Origin: Oscarella lobularis
Lineage: Eukaryota > Porifera > Homoscleromorpha > Homosclerophorida > Oscarellidae
Direction: 5' to 3'
DNA length: 64,000 nt
Assembly (NCBI RefSeq): GCF_947507565.1
Contig: NC_089180.1
Location: forward strand, 3,100,001-3,164,000
Positions 46,231 through 57,480 of this stretch are shown here, in pieces. A program made the position numbers and the translations under genes. The number at the start of each line of letters is the position of its first letter. The first letter of the stretch is position 1. Under the pieces are notes generated by a model. The model saw only the letters and a program-made list of their open reading frames with translations. It had not been told where the DNA came from and ran no database searches.

Positions 46231-47518
46231 TTAATCTGCTTTTTAGCGCGCTAGCAGTTATTTCGTCCTGCTTTCCCATTCTTTTGTTAATTAAAAAAAA
46301 GGTAGTAACGTTTTCCCGCCATTGGCCGCTTCGCCACGGCTGATATCACAATATAATCATCGCTGTAGGAATTTATTCTGTCTAATATAAAAACGTGTAC
46401 CGGTATTCTATGTAGATATTCGGGCCAGTTACATTTAATTAATTAATATAAAATAAGTGTTGCAAGCTTGTCGGTGACCAACACGTGGAAATACGTTTGC
46501 ACAAACGTTAGTTAATTAAGCTAATTAGAAACACGGGGTTTAAAAAGCTACCATTGGAGGGATTACTGAAGTTGAAGCAGCTCTGACAAAGAATAGGAGG
46601 TGCAGTAGTACAGTACCTCCATTATACGACCACCCTAAAATCTGATAAAAAATGGGCGCCTAATTTATTAAAGAAGGTGGTCGCTTGTAAGAGTAATCGT
46701 TCCTAGGATGTCACTGCAAAACCCGACCTATCCTCGTCTCCTCGGGCGCTGAAACTTCCTCTCCAAATCATTCCGGAAGTGCTCGAGCATCTCGTCGACG
46801 GAGGAGGATGCTCTTCACACTCGCAAAGCAAGTCCATCTAGCACCTATCGGATAAAGGGGATTCTCAGCGCACACACACGGACGAGGGTCTATTGGAAAT
46901 ACTGACGCTGAGTCGCCAGTCTATTCACACGTTTGCCGCTATCGGTTTAAAAAATCATGCCTTGAATTCATTTTGAACGCATTGCGGAATTATCTATGTT
47001 TAATCTCAGCAACGCGTGTGTTTCTGTAGATAACGTCATTATGATTTGTCAAACTCTCGCCGAATCTCTGACGACGCTCAACTTTTCAAAATGCTCTGAA
47101 CTCAACAGTATAGATTAACTTCCAGGCATTCGCCTAGCAAGAAATCTTAATTAATCATTTAGCAGATCTATGATTGTGAGATTCCAATTTGTGTTCCATT
47201 TTCTTTACGAAAAGAAACGGCATGGAAGAACAGTACAGACAAAAGTTATGCAAGAGTGCGTAAAAGGCAATCTTCTATGCAACATCGCGGTACAGTACTA
47301 CAGTATATTTCTGGTCAAGTACAAATATCCGTTTTTCATTTAGCAAGTTTACGTTTGATTTGGTAAGAATTTGTTAAATATTTGATTTATTATTTATATT
47401 AAATTTGAAGTTGAGATGACTATCCTGGCTAATATTATTAATTGAGTTTACATGAGATTCTATTTCAAATTCATATTTGCGTGACTTTTCTTGGACAGTG
47501 CAGTCGGGTCACAATTCT
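46231..47518. other. Mostly no recognisable gene; weak leucine-rich-repeat trace
   Basis: Around 46985-47117 the plus strand reads LSNACVSVDNVIMICQTLAE and SLTTLNFSKCSELNS, resembling leucine-rich repeats of the F-box/LRR type. It is isolated and flanked by stops. Possibly a host-gene remnant. The rest is AT-rich. Confidence 0.3.
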
Positions 47519-48085
47519 ACGCAGGGTTAGAAGATGACTGTTGATCTGCCTTTTGCTCTTCCTGTTTGACGGCTTTCGTTCTATAGCCGCTTGGCGGGGG
47601 TTGACGGATTGAATCCGCAAATGAAGAAGATGCCGATTCACTAGGAGAAACGTGCAGAAGCTGACCTTGCGAATATATTCTTGTCGAAATTCAATTCAAT
47701 TTAAAGTTTAATTCTTTATTAATTACCTAATCGATTACCAAAACTGCACTTGAGTCATCCAAGTCCTGTCTGTCTGCTTGCCAATAAGCCATTACAGCGT
47801 GGAGAAAGCACTGCTGCACGTTCTCTTTAGAGGGTTTACCTTAAAAGACTTCCTCTCATATAGTTGAAACAGTTACTAGTTTCCGTTCAATCATTTACTA
47901 GCTAGCAGGTGCTTGTTGTCATAACGCCAATTACCTACACTATATGTATATAGGCTACGACGCAGGGTTAGAAGATGACTCTTGATCTGCCTTTTGCTCT
48001 TCCTGTCTGACGGATTGAACCCGCAAGTGAAGAAGTTGCCGATTAACTAGGAGAGACGTGCAGAAGCTTACCTTGACCTTACCTT
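47519..48085 (+). repeat. Direct repeat upstream of a gypsy fragment
   Basis: 47519-47673 and 47958-48085 share ACGCAGGGTTAGAAGATGAC, TTGATCTGCCTTTTGCTCTT and AACGTGCAGAAGCT. The first copy has about 35 extra bases. The second ends just before the start codon at 48089, so the pair may derive from LTR or leader sequence of that element. Confidence 0.65.
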
Positions 48086-48088
48086 GCG

Positions 48089-49527
48089 ATGGGCAATCGT
48101 TCGAGCAAGGATACCTCTCAATCGACGACCAGACGAGGCGACGACGTCGACCGTGCCGGGTCGACGGACTCACTTCTCAAGGAATTTGTGGGAAAAGAAA
48201 CAAAATTTATGCAGCAATTAGCCAACCAGCACCGTGAGGTCATGGGCGCAATCGAGAAAACGACCGCGGAACTCGCGCAGATGAGGCGAGCGTCGATTCC
48301 TCGTTGCCACCATTGCAAGAAGCGAGGCCACACCATCGAACAATGCTTCAAACTGCATCCTCCACTAGCCAAGCCCGACGCACAGCCAGCCGGAAAGCGA
48401 GGCGGCGACGCCGTTCATGCTGTGACGGCCTATCCTCGTGGAGTGAAGATGAACACATCAAAGTCGAAGTCGGATGAAACGAACCCAGACGTGTTCTGTT
48501 CGACTCAGGTTCCGACGTCTCGCTCGTCTCATCGCAGTTTCTTGAAGACATCGGCGGCGCTACTCTCACGAAGGATGTTCCCGTTCTCACCGTTGCAGAC
48601 GGCGGAACGATGTCTGCTCTAGGGAGCGCCACGCTTCCCGTGGATATCGGATGTCTGCAGTACAAGTTTCGTTTCATCGAGTCAAACGACGTCGTTTTGC
48701 CCATCATCTTCGGCAAGGATTTCATGCGAGCTGTTGGAGCGTTGATGGATTTTCGAGACGGAATTATAATCATCCGAAAAGGCAAGGAGGAACTTCGCAT
48801 CCGTGCCATGAGCATGATGTCGGAAGACGATAATGCCAAAGGGGTGACTGCGGAGAGTGAAGAGTATCAAGTTTGTGCGATAACAGCCGATCGATACTGC
48901 CCAGCTTCATTGGCGTTCAGTCCGTCAGGCGATCGAGTCGTCAAGCCCGTTCACCACGATCCACCAGCGGCGAATGCAGAACCAACGACTTCGTTAAAAA
49001 CCAAAGAGGGCGACGTTTCGACTATCAGCACAGAGCGAATGCCGACGAAAGAGTTGCCAGAGCTGACAGCAGACATCGCGGCGATACGACGTGCCGAATG
49101 TAGCCAAAAGTCGGTCCTTTTCTCTATCAATGCAGAACTGACGAATTCGCAGCAAAAGCAACTCCTTCAACTGTTGGGGGCACACAGCGGAGCTTTCGCT
49201 ACCGGACTGGAGGAGCACGGACGACTCGACGGCGTCACTCATTCAATCGACACCGGGAATCATCGACCCGTTATTCAACCACCTCGTCGCCTCGCACCAT
49301 CATTGCTGGAGGAAGCTCAACGACAGATGGACGCAATGCTTACTCACAGGATAATACGCGAATTGACATCGCCGTGGGCAATCCCAATATTATTTCCAGA
49401 TAAAAAGGGGGGCGACAAGCGGTTCTGCGCCGATTACAGGCTCTTGAACGCGCTCACGATGAGAGACCGATACCCTCTCCCTCGTATCGACGACAGCTTG
49501 GACATTCTCGGTGGCAACAAATTTGTT
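48089..49527 (+). pseudogene. Gypsy-type Gag-protease-RT fragment, truncated
   Basis: ATG 48089 opens a short Gag with a coiled region and a zinc knuckle (CHHCKKRGHTIEQC). A frame change near 48485 leads to an aspartic protease (VLFDSGSDVSLVSSQFL), then LPIIFGKDFMRAVGALMDF. A linker runs into the RT N-terminus (IIRELTSPWAIPILFPDKKG, FCADYRLLNALTMRDRYPLP). The frame ends at GGNKFV because repeat DNA starts at 49523, before the catalytic DD box. The protein is not closely similar to the gypsy pol at 20-24 kb. Confidence 0.82.
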
Positions 49528-50003
49528 TAGAAATTTATTATCGGCGAATTTGAAAATGTTCTTTCCTTTACAAAATTAGCGCGCGCTAAACTTGCAAAAA
49601 ATTTAAATCTTTGGGAGTGGCCCACAAAAGTCAAACTGACATCCCTGTTTAAAATAGGCATTAGAGTGATTTTCGTTGACACACAGTGACACTGTATGTC
49701 TTGCAGCTAGTGATCTACAGTGATCTTAGCGCGCGTTTTGTGGCCATTTATGCTGGCACGCACTGTACTGTACGTCAGAAAAGCGCCTAATTAGGAAAAC
49801 ACAGCAATCATGCAAGTACTTTATTTACAGTATGTAGGTAGGACTGAGCTGTACTAGTAGTAGCTAACGGCTGTAATGACAACGTGAATATGTGACAGCA
49901 TAAAAACTATGACGTCACACTATGTTATGCACTCGCGTACGGTAAGCGATGGGAGGCTCTGCATGATGGCAACACGGTGAACACCGGGCCATCATTCTCT
50001 AGT
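49523..50003 (+). repeat. 481-bp dispersed repeat, copy A
   Basis: Starts TTGTTTAGAAATTTATTATC and ends CCATCATTCTCTAGT. It is nearly identical to 52259-52739 (also 481 bp). Its second half is the module also seen at 68-262 and in the palindrome arms. It interrupts the RT of the gypsy fragment. Confidence 0.92.
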
Positions 50004-50086
50004 GGAGCCGACCACCAGAGTTGTACGGGTGGAGCCCGTATAACGGCGGAGGGAGGCTCTCTCAAACGTGATCTTAGGGCCGGAAG

Positions 50087-50121
<35 letters not shown>

Positions 50122-50155
50122 ATGTCTGTTCGTCACGCTCGGTATTGTGACGTAA
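50004..50155 (-). repeat. GTCT-containing repeat module
   Basis: Contains (GTCT)n and the segments GGAGGCTCTCTCAAACGTGATC and TGTACGGGTGGAGCCCGTAT, the inverse of 50705-50853 in the centre of the palindrome. A frame running through it (RQTDRQT...) is a repeat artefact. Confidence 0.85.
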
Positions 50156-51424
50156 CACTAGAGAATGATGGCCCGGTGTTCACCGTGTTGCCATCATGCA
50201 GAGCCTCCCACCGCTTAAAGTACGCGAGTGCATTAGTGGCGTCATAAATTTTATGTTGCCACATATACACGTACTGTAGTAATCCCTGCCCTTAGCCCCT
50301 ACAGCTTAGTCCTACGTACATACTGTACATACCTACATAATTGCTATGTTTTTCTAATTACACGCTTTTCTGACGTACTGTATTGTATTTCATAATTTGC
50401 TAAATATTTGCATGTGTACGGGTCATATTTCCAGTTACCCGTACACGCGTACATACCCACCCACATACTGTACATGAGTGGATACGTTTTGATTGTGACG
50501 TCAGAGCGTGACAATCAAAACTACCGTTTCGGTTTCTCAGCCAATTTATAACTCGGAACATAGCACAGATCAATTGGAAACGGGGGTTTCTAAGCATTTT
50601 TTCCGTTTATGAAAGAAAAAACTCTATTTTCGCGCCGTAAATCGCGTTTTTTGGGGCACCGTTTCTGGCCCTATGTCGCGCATGCGCCGTACAAAAACAC
50701 GGGTTTTTATGTTACGTCACAATGCGAGCGTGACGAACAGACATACAGAAAGACAGACAGACAGACAGACACTTCCGGTCCTAAGATCACGTTTGAGAGA
50801 GCCTCCCTCCGCCGTTATACGGGCTCCACCCGTACAACTCTGGTGGTCGGCTCCATAAAAACCCGTTTTTTCGTACAGCGCATGCGCGACATAGGGCTCG
50901 AAACGGTGACCCGAAAAAGGCGATTTACGACGCGAATAAAGCGTTTTTTTCTTTCATAAACGGAAAAAATGCTTAGAAACCCTTATTTCCAATTGATCTG
51001 TGCTATTTTCCGTGTTATAAATGCCCTGAGAAACCGAAACGACAGTTTTGATTGTCACGCTCTGACGTCACAATCAAAAGTATCCACTCATGCCGTATGT
51101 GCGTGGGTATGTACGCGTGTACGGGTAACAGGAAATATGACCCGTACACATGCATAGGTCCCCCTTAAATACAGAATACAGAGCACATTATCAAATACAC
51201 TACGTCAGAAAAGCGCCTAATTAGGAAAACATTGCAATCATGCAAGTATTTACAGTATGTACGTAGGAGTGAGCTGTAGTAGCTAACGGCTGTAAGGACC
51301 ACGTGAATATGTGACAACATAAAAAATTATGACGTCACACTATGGTATGCACTCTCGTACGGTAAGCGGTGGGAGGCTCTGCATGATGGCAACAAGGTGA
51401 ACACCGGGCCATCATTCTCTAGTG
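50156..51424. mobile_element. 1.27-kb foldback element with ~550-bp inverted arms
   Basis: The left end CACTAGAGAATGATGGCCCG and the right end CGGGCCATCATTCTCTAGTG are inverted. Pairing continues inward: TACCCGTACACGCGTACATA against TATGTACGCGTGTACGGGTA, and TTTTGATTGTGACGTCAGAG against CTCTGACGTCACAATCAAAA, up to TTTTTCCGTTTATGAAAGAA and its partner near 50950. The centre (about 50700-50860) carries the GACA/GTCT module. No transposase is encoded. Arms differ by scattered substitutions, so it is not a recent perfect duplication. Confidence 0.9.
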
Positions 51425-52258
51425 AGGAAAGAAACGCCTTTTCCTGGATACGGTGGCCACGCCCCCTGACTACCCCTTTCGCGGCCTTAAAAAAACTCTT
51501 TTTCCGTACAGCGCATGCGCGACATGGGGCCCAAAACGGTGACCCGAAAAAGGCGATTTACGGCGCGAATAAAGCGTTTTTTCTTTCATAATCGGAAAAA
51601 ATGCGTAGAAACCCTTATTTCCAATTGATCTGTGCTATTTTCCGTGTTATAAATGCGCTGAGAAACCGAAACAACAGTTTTGATTGTCACGCTCTGACGT
51701 CACAATCAAAAGTATCCAGTCACATGTACAGTATATGGGTGGGTATGTACGCGTGTACGGGTAACAGGAAATATGACCCGTACACATGCATAGGTCCTCC
51801 TCAAATACAGAGCACATTATCAAATACAGTGCAGTGCGTGCCAGCATAAATGGCCAAACGGGACTTTTAGTAGCGCGCGAGGAATTCAGAGCGTAGTTTA
51901 CATTTGGCGTAGTTTTGACGTTTGATCGTCACATCAAGGATTTCCAATGAAGTCTAGCATTTCTATTTACGTCTATTTTGTAAGAAAACGGTTTTGATTT
52001 CACCGCAGACAACGTTTCTATACGTTTTGCTAAGAACACAGAAAAGTTCGTTTTTTTCCAGTTTCAAACAACATATGACGGCTTTCATAAACTCATCTGT
52101 CACTTTATACCATTTTCTAAAACTTCATTATCGGTGATTTTCAATACAGTAATTCGGTGGAAAGAAACGGATGTCACGTGACGTAAATAGAAATGCATTT
52201 TTTCCGTTAGGGATTAAGTTACAAAGAAACTCACTCTATAAATGGCTTCTCACGTGCA
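51425..52258. other. Partial repeat copies, no gene
   Basis: 51431-51487 is the reverse complement of 25331-25387. 51495-51800 repeats the right-arm sequence of the preceding foldback (GCGCATGCGCGACAT, TTGATCTGTGCTATTTTCCG). 51840-52258 is AT-rich, without features. Confidence 0.75.
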
Positions 52259-52739
52259 TTGTTTAGAAATTTATTATCGGCGAATTTGAAAATGTTCTTT
52301 CCTTTACAAAATTAGCGAGCGCTAAACTTGCAAAAAAATTAAATCTTTGGGAGTACGTCCCACAAAAGTCAAACTGACATCCCTGTTTAAAATAGGCATT
52401 AGAGTGATTTTCGTTGACACACAGTGACACTGTATGTCTTGCAGCGAGTGATCTACAGTGATCTTAGCGCGCGTTTTGTGGCCATTTATTCTGGCACGCA
52501 CTGTACTGTACGTCAGAAAAGCGCCTAATTAGGAAAACACAGCAATCATGCAAGTACTGTATTTACAGTATGTAGGTAGGACTGAGCTGTACTAGTAGTA
52601 GCTAACGGCTGTAATGACAACGTGAATATGTGACAGCATAAAAACTATGACGTCACACTATGTTATGCACTCGCGTACGGTAAGCGATGGGAGGCTCTGC
52701 ATGATGGCAACGGTGAACACCGGGCCATCATTCTCTAGT
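52259..52739 (+). repeat. 481-bp dispersed repeat, copy B
   Basis: Near-identical to 49523-50003 over its whole length, including the boundary motifs. Small differences include a 4-base loss in GGCAACACGGTG. Confidence 0.93.
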
Positions 52740-53029
52740 TAATTAAGTATTGTAAACGAATAGGTTTCTAAATTTTCGCGCTCCAGCTTACAATAGCTCG
52801 TATGTTTATATTGCGGAGGCGGAGCTTTCCCGTGTGAAAACCCGATGTCTTTAATCCCAGCTTTACACCATGCGACGTACATTCCAAGCGCAGGCCTCAC
52901 GTGAGGCACGTGCGTCTTTCGCCGCCGCCGCCTCGCTCAGCACTACTCAGTCGATCCACAGATCTTAGAATGGTCGATCGACGTGTGCTGTGCGACGTCG
53001 CTTCTCTTCCAAGCCTTATAATTCGATCG

Positions 53030-53260
53030 TTATAGAATGCGGAGATGGGCATACGATTTATCGACAAGGTAAGCGTGAATCGCGCGAGCGATAGCTTGCG
53101 TACCTCTGTCCTACGCGTGTCTCTATCTCCTAGAACACGCTGACGGACACGCCGACGTGCTGTTTGCGTGCAAGTCGCCTATCGCGATCGTTCGTCTGCG
53201 AACGATTGCGATAAGGGCGAAGACGAACACTACTGCAGATTCGGTAAGACAAAAAGCGTT
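53030..53260 (+). pseudogene. Damaged duplicate of LDLR-like exon 1 donor to exon 2
   Basis: GTAAGCGTGAATC at 53080 equals the exon-1 splice donor of the LDLR-like gene. 53136-53250 resembles its exon 2: ACACGCCGACG.GCT.TT, then GATCGTTCGTCTGCGA and TGCGATAAGGGCGAAGACGA ACACTACTGC (the LDLa acidic end). About 25 bases are missing in the middle, which breaks the LDLa module. The rest of the receptor is absent. This is a partial segmental copy of the gene at 14.7-18.4 kb. Confidence 0.75.
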
Positions 53261-53266
53261 CAATCT

Positions 53267-53321
53267 GATTCCGTCTGCCCTCCTATGCGCGTTTATTGCG
53301 CATAGGAGGGCAGACGGAATC
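53267..53321. repeat. Perfect hairpin, 24-bp arms, 7-base loop
   Basis: The arm 53267-53290 (GATTCCGTCTGCCCTCCTAT plus GCGC) is the exact reverse complement of 53298-53321, with the loop GTTTATT. It sits 16 bp downstream of the damaged LDLa exon. Confidence 0.97.
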
Positions 53322-53886
53322 GACCACTTGCACGGTGACGTAACCGTCGACGTCACAATCGAACCGCCCCCTCGTACACGCTACAGGAAATGGCCGATTA
53401 CTCGCGAACTATGCTAGCTACGCTTATAGTTCCTTGGTTGAAATAAGAACCATTGGTATGCACTTCATCGCTATCTTCGACGAGCCCGCCCTACGCTTTG
53501 TTGCCGAGATATTCCAATAAATGGCTCTGAACGCGCGCTCCATTTTCTCCCTTTCTGCATTTTACCTACAGTACCTGTGAGGGGTTGTTGTCAAACACTG
53601 TGACGAGTAAGATAATTAGGATTAGGGCACTAGGCAGTGTGATGCACATTATGCACATCAGCTTTCCTAAAATTAGAGTGACAGATACGGTGCTGAGGGT
53701 GTGTTCGGGGATCACATGATGGCTCACAAAAGGCCATCATTATCTAGTTAGGATTAGGGCACTAGGTACAGTCCCGTATCGAATATAGACACTTCTCAAA
53801 AAACCATAATATGCAATACGAAAATCAGAGTTAGCGCTCGATCGAACGCAAACGGAGCGAGAAAGAGCGCGTTTTTCCGTTTTCAG
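53322..53886. other. No recognisable gene
   Basis: The segment GGCCATCATTATCTAGTTAGG near 53730 resembles the CCATCATTCTCTAGT repeat end. No domain in any frame. Confidence 0.4.
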
Positions 53887-54776
53887 GCGATGCTCGACGC
53901 TCTTCGCGTCGCCGAACTCAAGGAACTTCTCGTACAGGCGCGTCTGACGTCTGGCGGCCGAAAGCAACAGCTCATCGATCGTCTTTCACACTACTTGGAG
54001 GAGTACTTTCTAATTAGCTCCTCTGGGGTGCACAATTTCTTCACGTAAGATATGCCACTTTTGATGGCTCAACCTTGCACCATTTCAAAGTGTGATGTTG
54101 GTCCGCGATCTATTATACAAGCTGACAAAATAGATCAACATAGATCAATCAAAATCATTAAATCTTCCTCTGATCACTGATACCACTGAACGTGCACATA
54201 GACAGAGGCAGACAGTCATACTAAGCAGAGAGATAAGGAGACATACAGATTGAGTCAGTAACAGCAAATGGCTACTGCGTGCCTCCGGCTGTCAACTAAT
54301 GCCTGTGAACAAGTAGAGTGGTACGTAGCTAAGTATGACTACGTAAGAATCAATTAACAGAGCAGAGGAAGATTTAAATGATTTTGGTTGATCTATTTTG
54401 TCGTTGATCTATTTTGTCGGCTTGTACAGGACGACATAATAGACCGCGGGCACTTTGGAAGGGTAATCCAAAGTGACGTGACTAAACGTGACTATGCCCA
54501 TATTTTATCAATTGATCTATTTTGTCGTCACAGCTCCGAAGTCGTTGAATCCGCTCCCAGACTCATCGAAGCGATCAAGTTCCAGTTCGAAGCCCGCGTG
54601 GGAAATCGCAGCGCGCCCCGTCGTTTTCGAGGCGACCACGCGCCGCCGTCGTCGTTGTCGTCGTCGGCCAAGAAGGCGAAAGAGAGCGAGACGTCTTACT
54701 TTCCGGTCAACGTCCGATTTTGTTCGCTGCCCTTCTATCACCAGTGTGACGTCATTATTCGCCCGTCACTTTTACG
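53887..54776 (+). pseudogene. PIAS-like: PIAS-like SUMO E3 ligase, SAP and PINIT start, truncated
   Basis: After an acceptor (TTTTCAG) the exon at 53887 reads ALRVAELKELLVQARLTSGG, RKQQLIDRLSHYLE, a SAP DNA-binding domain. A second exon (54532-54776, after CACAG) reads SAPRLIEAIKFQFEAR, then FPVNVRFCSLPFYHQCDVII, the start of a PINIT domain. A GTATG donor follows. SAP followed by PINIT is the PIAS order. The SP-RING is missing: gypsy sequence begins by 54850. The intron contains a TA-flanked MITE (54118-54424). Exons have no lesion, so this is a truncated 5' part. Confidence 0.7.
54118..54424. mobile_element. MITE with ~55-bp inverted ends and TA target duplication
   Basis: The left end CAAGCTGACAAAATAGATCA and the right end TGATCTATTTTGTCGGCTTG are inverted, extending through ATCAAAATCATT.AATCTTCC. 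TA flanks both ends (54116-54117, 54425-54426), as in Tc1/mariner-type MITEs. An extra GATCTATTTTGTCG at 54513 may be a fragment of another copy. Confidence 0.85.
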
Positions 54777-54849
54777 TATGACGAAACGAGATGACGAGGT
54801 GATAAAAAAATCACCCACGTGACTATTTTTCTCAGATAGCTCACGTCTG

Positions 54850-56728
54850 TATGATGAAACGTCGCGATTCTTGATGCACTGGCTTGATTAACGAAGCTGG
54901 AAGACCTGCCTTTCTCCCGATTTCCTTGAACTTTTCTTCCGCGATGATATTAATCGTAGATCCGGAGTCAAGCATTGCTTCGACTTCACTCCCGGCTAAT
55001 CTCATCTTTGCAAAAGCCAATGAATCCTCCTCATCGTTATCCTTTAAAATTCAAACTTTTCCTGACCCTTCCTTGTACGTGCGCTGGCTCTTCATTGCCT
55101 TTAACTCCGTCAGTTCTTGCTCCATAGGCGTTATTCTGTCGTCCACCGTCTCCACCGCGGGTTGTTCCTTGGGTTCTGACGCTCCCTCTGTTATCTTCGC
55201 GACTTGTTGTCCGCGTCCCGCTGACCCTTTTTCCGCCGCTACTTCCGCCAGAATTTCGACCCTCCTTGGAACCTTTCGCTTGATTGGGACAGTCGAAGCT
55301 ATAGTGACCCCAACGGTGACATAGAAAGCACTCCACATTCGCTCCGGATCGTCTACTATCCTTCGACTTCTCTGCCTCCCTTTGATCGGGGCAATCCGGT
55401 GCAATGTGTCCCTCCTTTTTGCACGCGTAGCAGCGCACCTTCCTTTCGCCCATTCGCTGTCCCTCGGATCGTGGCCTCTCTTTTTCTGTCTGTTCTTTTA
55501 CGTTTCGGCGCATCAACTGTTTTTCGGCTGCCTCTGCTGTTTGCGCCAGCCAAAGCGCGTCCTCAAACGTGCGGGGCTTTAGCTCCCTCTTCCACCTTTC
55601 CTGGAGCCCTTGCTCAAACGCCCCCAGCAACATTTGGTCTTTCAGTTCCTGCGTCATCGGATGTCTGCCGTACGCCTTGTCGTAGAGGTGCTGCAGCTGC
55701 TGTGCCTACTGTTGCACCGTCTCTTTGTCCTGGACCCGACTGTGGAACATACGGCTTTGATACGATTTTAACAGCAGCAGGGCTGCCTTCGCTTGAAACG
55801 CTTCGCGCATCTTCGAATACGTTTCTTTGTCCGCCTCGGAGATTGATTCGTACGCGGTGAGCGCTCTGCCCGTCAGGCGCAAAGCAAACTGTTGAACCTT
55901 CAGCTGGCCCGTCCAGCCCGCCACCTGCGCATGTCTCTCAAACTCCTTGACAAACTGGTCGAGTTTTTCGCCTTCCGGGTCGTCACGTCCGTTGTATGGT
56001 TGAAGCTTGGGCATTGCCATCGAGCGGATAGCTGCCATGAACTCCGCCTGCTCCGGCACGCTCCTTTCTTCTGTCGCTGACGACTCCTTCGATTTTTTCT
56101 TTTCTTTTTCTTTGAGGCCGCCGCACCCCTGTGCCGGTCCTCATCTGACGACGTGTCTTCCGTTCCACCGTCGCCCTTTGTCACGTCGTCGCGACCCTCT
56201 TCTTCGGTTTCCGGCATCGACTCCTCCTCGATCCGGGACTGCTTTCTTCTACTTCCGGTCGACCGTCGAGCGTCCTCCACGACGGCTTCCTCCTCGTCTT
56301 CGCCCGCCACTGACTGGCTTCTAGACGTCGACCGCGAAATCTGTTGCTTCAGGAGATCGACTTGCCGCAGCATATCGAAGTGACGCTCCCTCAGGACGTC
56401 TTTCTCCCTTAGCCAACCTAGCTCGGTGATGTTCCTCTCGCAGTAACCGATATTCTTCTCGCTCCAACCGCAGCTGGTCGATTACACATGAGAGTTCCTC
56501 GGCCAACTGGTCGACTTCGTGGCGCAACCGCCCCACGTCACGCGTCTCCTCATCCGCACGCCTCGGCGTCGCTCGTCGTCCGCCCTGTCGCTTTCTTCCG
56601 CTTCTTGACGCGACGACGACTTGGTTCGTTTCGGCGGCGAAGCTCTGTTCGCCTTCGAAACTTGGCGTTGCGACTTTTTCTTCTGTGGCATTGCACGCTT
56701 CGATCCGCAACCCACACTCCAAACTCAC
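54850..56728 (-). pseudogene. LTR-retrotransposon Gag-protease, second lineage, frame-broken
   Basis: From 56728 (MSLECGLRIE) a coiled N-terminus (LRHEVDQLAEELSCVIDQLR) and a charged linker lead to a capsid (MPKLQPYNGRDDPEGEKLDQ, LRLTGRALTAYESISEADKE). After an in-frame TAG near 55711 come LKDQMLLGAFEQGLQERWKR and two zinc knuckles (CYACKKEGHIAPDC, CFLCHRWGHYSFDC). A protease start (EVEAMLDSGSTINIIAEEKF) lies at 54990-54940. No RT follows. Several frame changes occur in the linker. Organisation is that of a gypsy-type Gag-Pol cut after the protease start. Confidence 0.82.
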
Positions 56729-56733
56729 TATAG

Positions 56734-57282
56734 GTGTCTCGGAAGCTGGGTGCTCTGTACCGAGTTCGCTCTCAACTCAATGCGCCAGCTCGTGTAGCTT
56801 TTGTTCGATCGATTATTCAGCCAGATGTTGATTATTGTTCTGTTGTTTGGGATTCCGGTTCTCATTCAATTTCTTCTCGACTTCGACAAATTGACAAACG
56901 ATGCCTTCGACTCCTTGCAGGTATCCGATTTCGTGAGCCGACTGGTGATCTGCCAAACCTGTTCAATCGTTTTAATTTACACTCATTTGATTTACGTCAC
57001 CAATTCTTTCTCGGCGTACATGCGTTTCGTGGAATTGCATCATTGACTTCATCTGAAATTTCTTCTCGTTTCTGTCGCACATCTTCTGGTGATCATGATA
57101 CTCGTCTTTCTAGATTTGGGCTTCATCTTACTCGTCCCTCCACAAATGCTCTTCGTTCAACGTCTTTCTATCGTGCTCAGCTTTATTGGAATTCCCTTGG
57201 TCCCCTTCTGTGGTCTGCAGCTGATCTCAAAACATTCAAAGTTCGATTACGATTTAACTGTTATTCTGTCCAAGAGAAATAA
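56734..57282 (+). pseudogene. Jockey/CR1-type RT C-terminal fragment
   Basis: The frame reads VAFVRSIIQPDVDYCSVVWD, SRLRQIDKRCLRLLAGIRFR and SFYRAQLYWNSLGPL, the same C-terminal block as the element at 12416-13304 but clearly diverged. The RT palm is missing. It is wedged between the gag of the minus-strand gypsy element and its presumed primer-binding site, so it inserted into that element. An AATAAA follows at about 57281. Confidence 0.85.
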
Positions 57283-57405
57283 ACATATTTAATTAATCAA
57301 GAGATATACATTATTTATTTTATTTATGGTAGATAGGGAATTATGTACGGCACCCGGTAGATCGACCATTACGTGTCGAGGGTTGTTCCGTCGAAAAATA
57401 AATTA

Positions 57406-57438
57406 ATATCACTATCACTATCACTATCACTATCACTT
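57406..57438. repeat. (TATCAC)n microsatellite
   Basis: Five tandem ATCACT units. Confidence 0.95.
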
Positions 57439-57480
57439 TCCGGGCTTCCCCGCTCGAATTCCGGACACAGGCCCCCAAAT

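Noticed and set aside
45887-46234. 115-codon plus-strand ORF that looked like a host exon next to the decayed REL element
   Set aside because: The minus strand of the same bases continues the REL retrotransposon (IAKAVKSKV, AGELSRAANLL), so the plus frame is a shadow.
49925-50158. Minus ORF with RQTDRQTDRQT, and its twin at 50673-50858
   Set aside because: It is the translation of a (GTCT/GACA)n repeat module present in several orientations; the shared peptide follows from repeat DNA, not selection.
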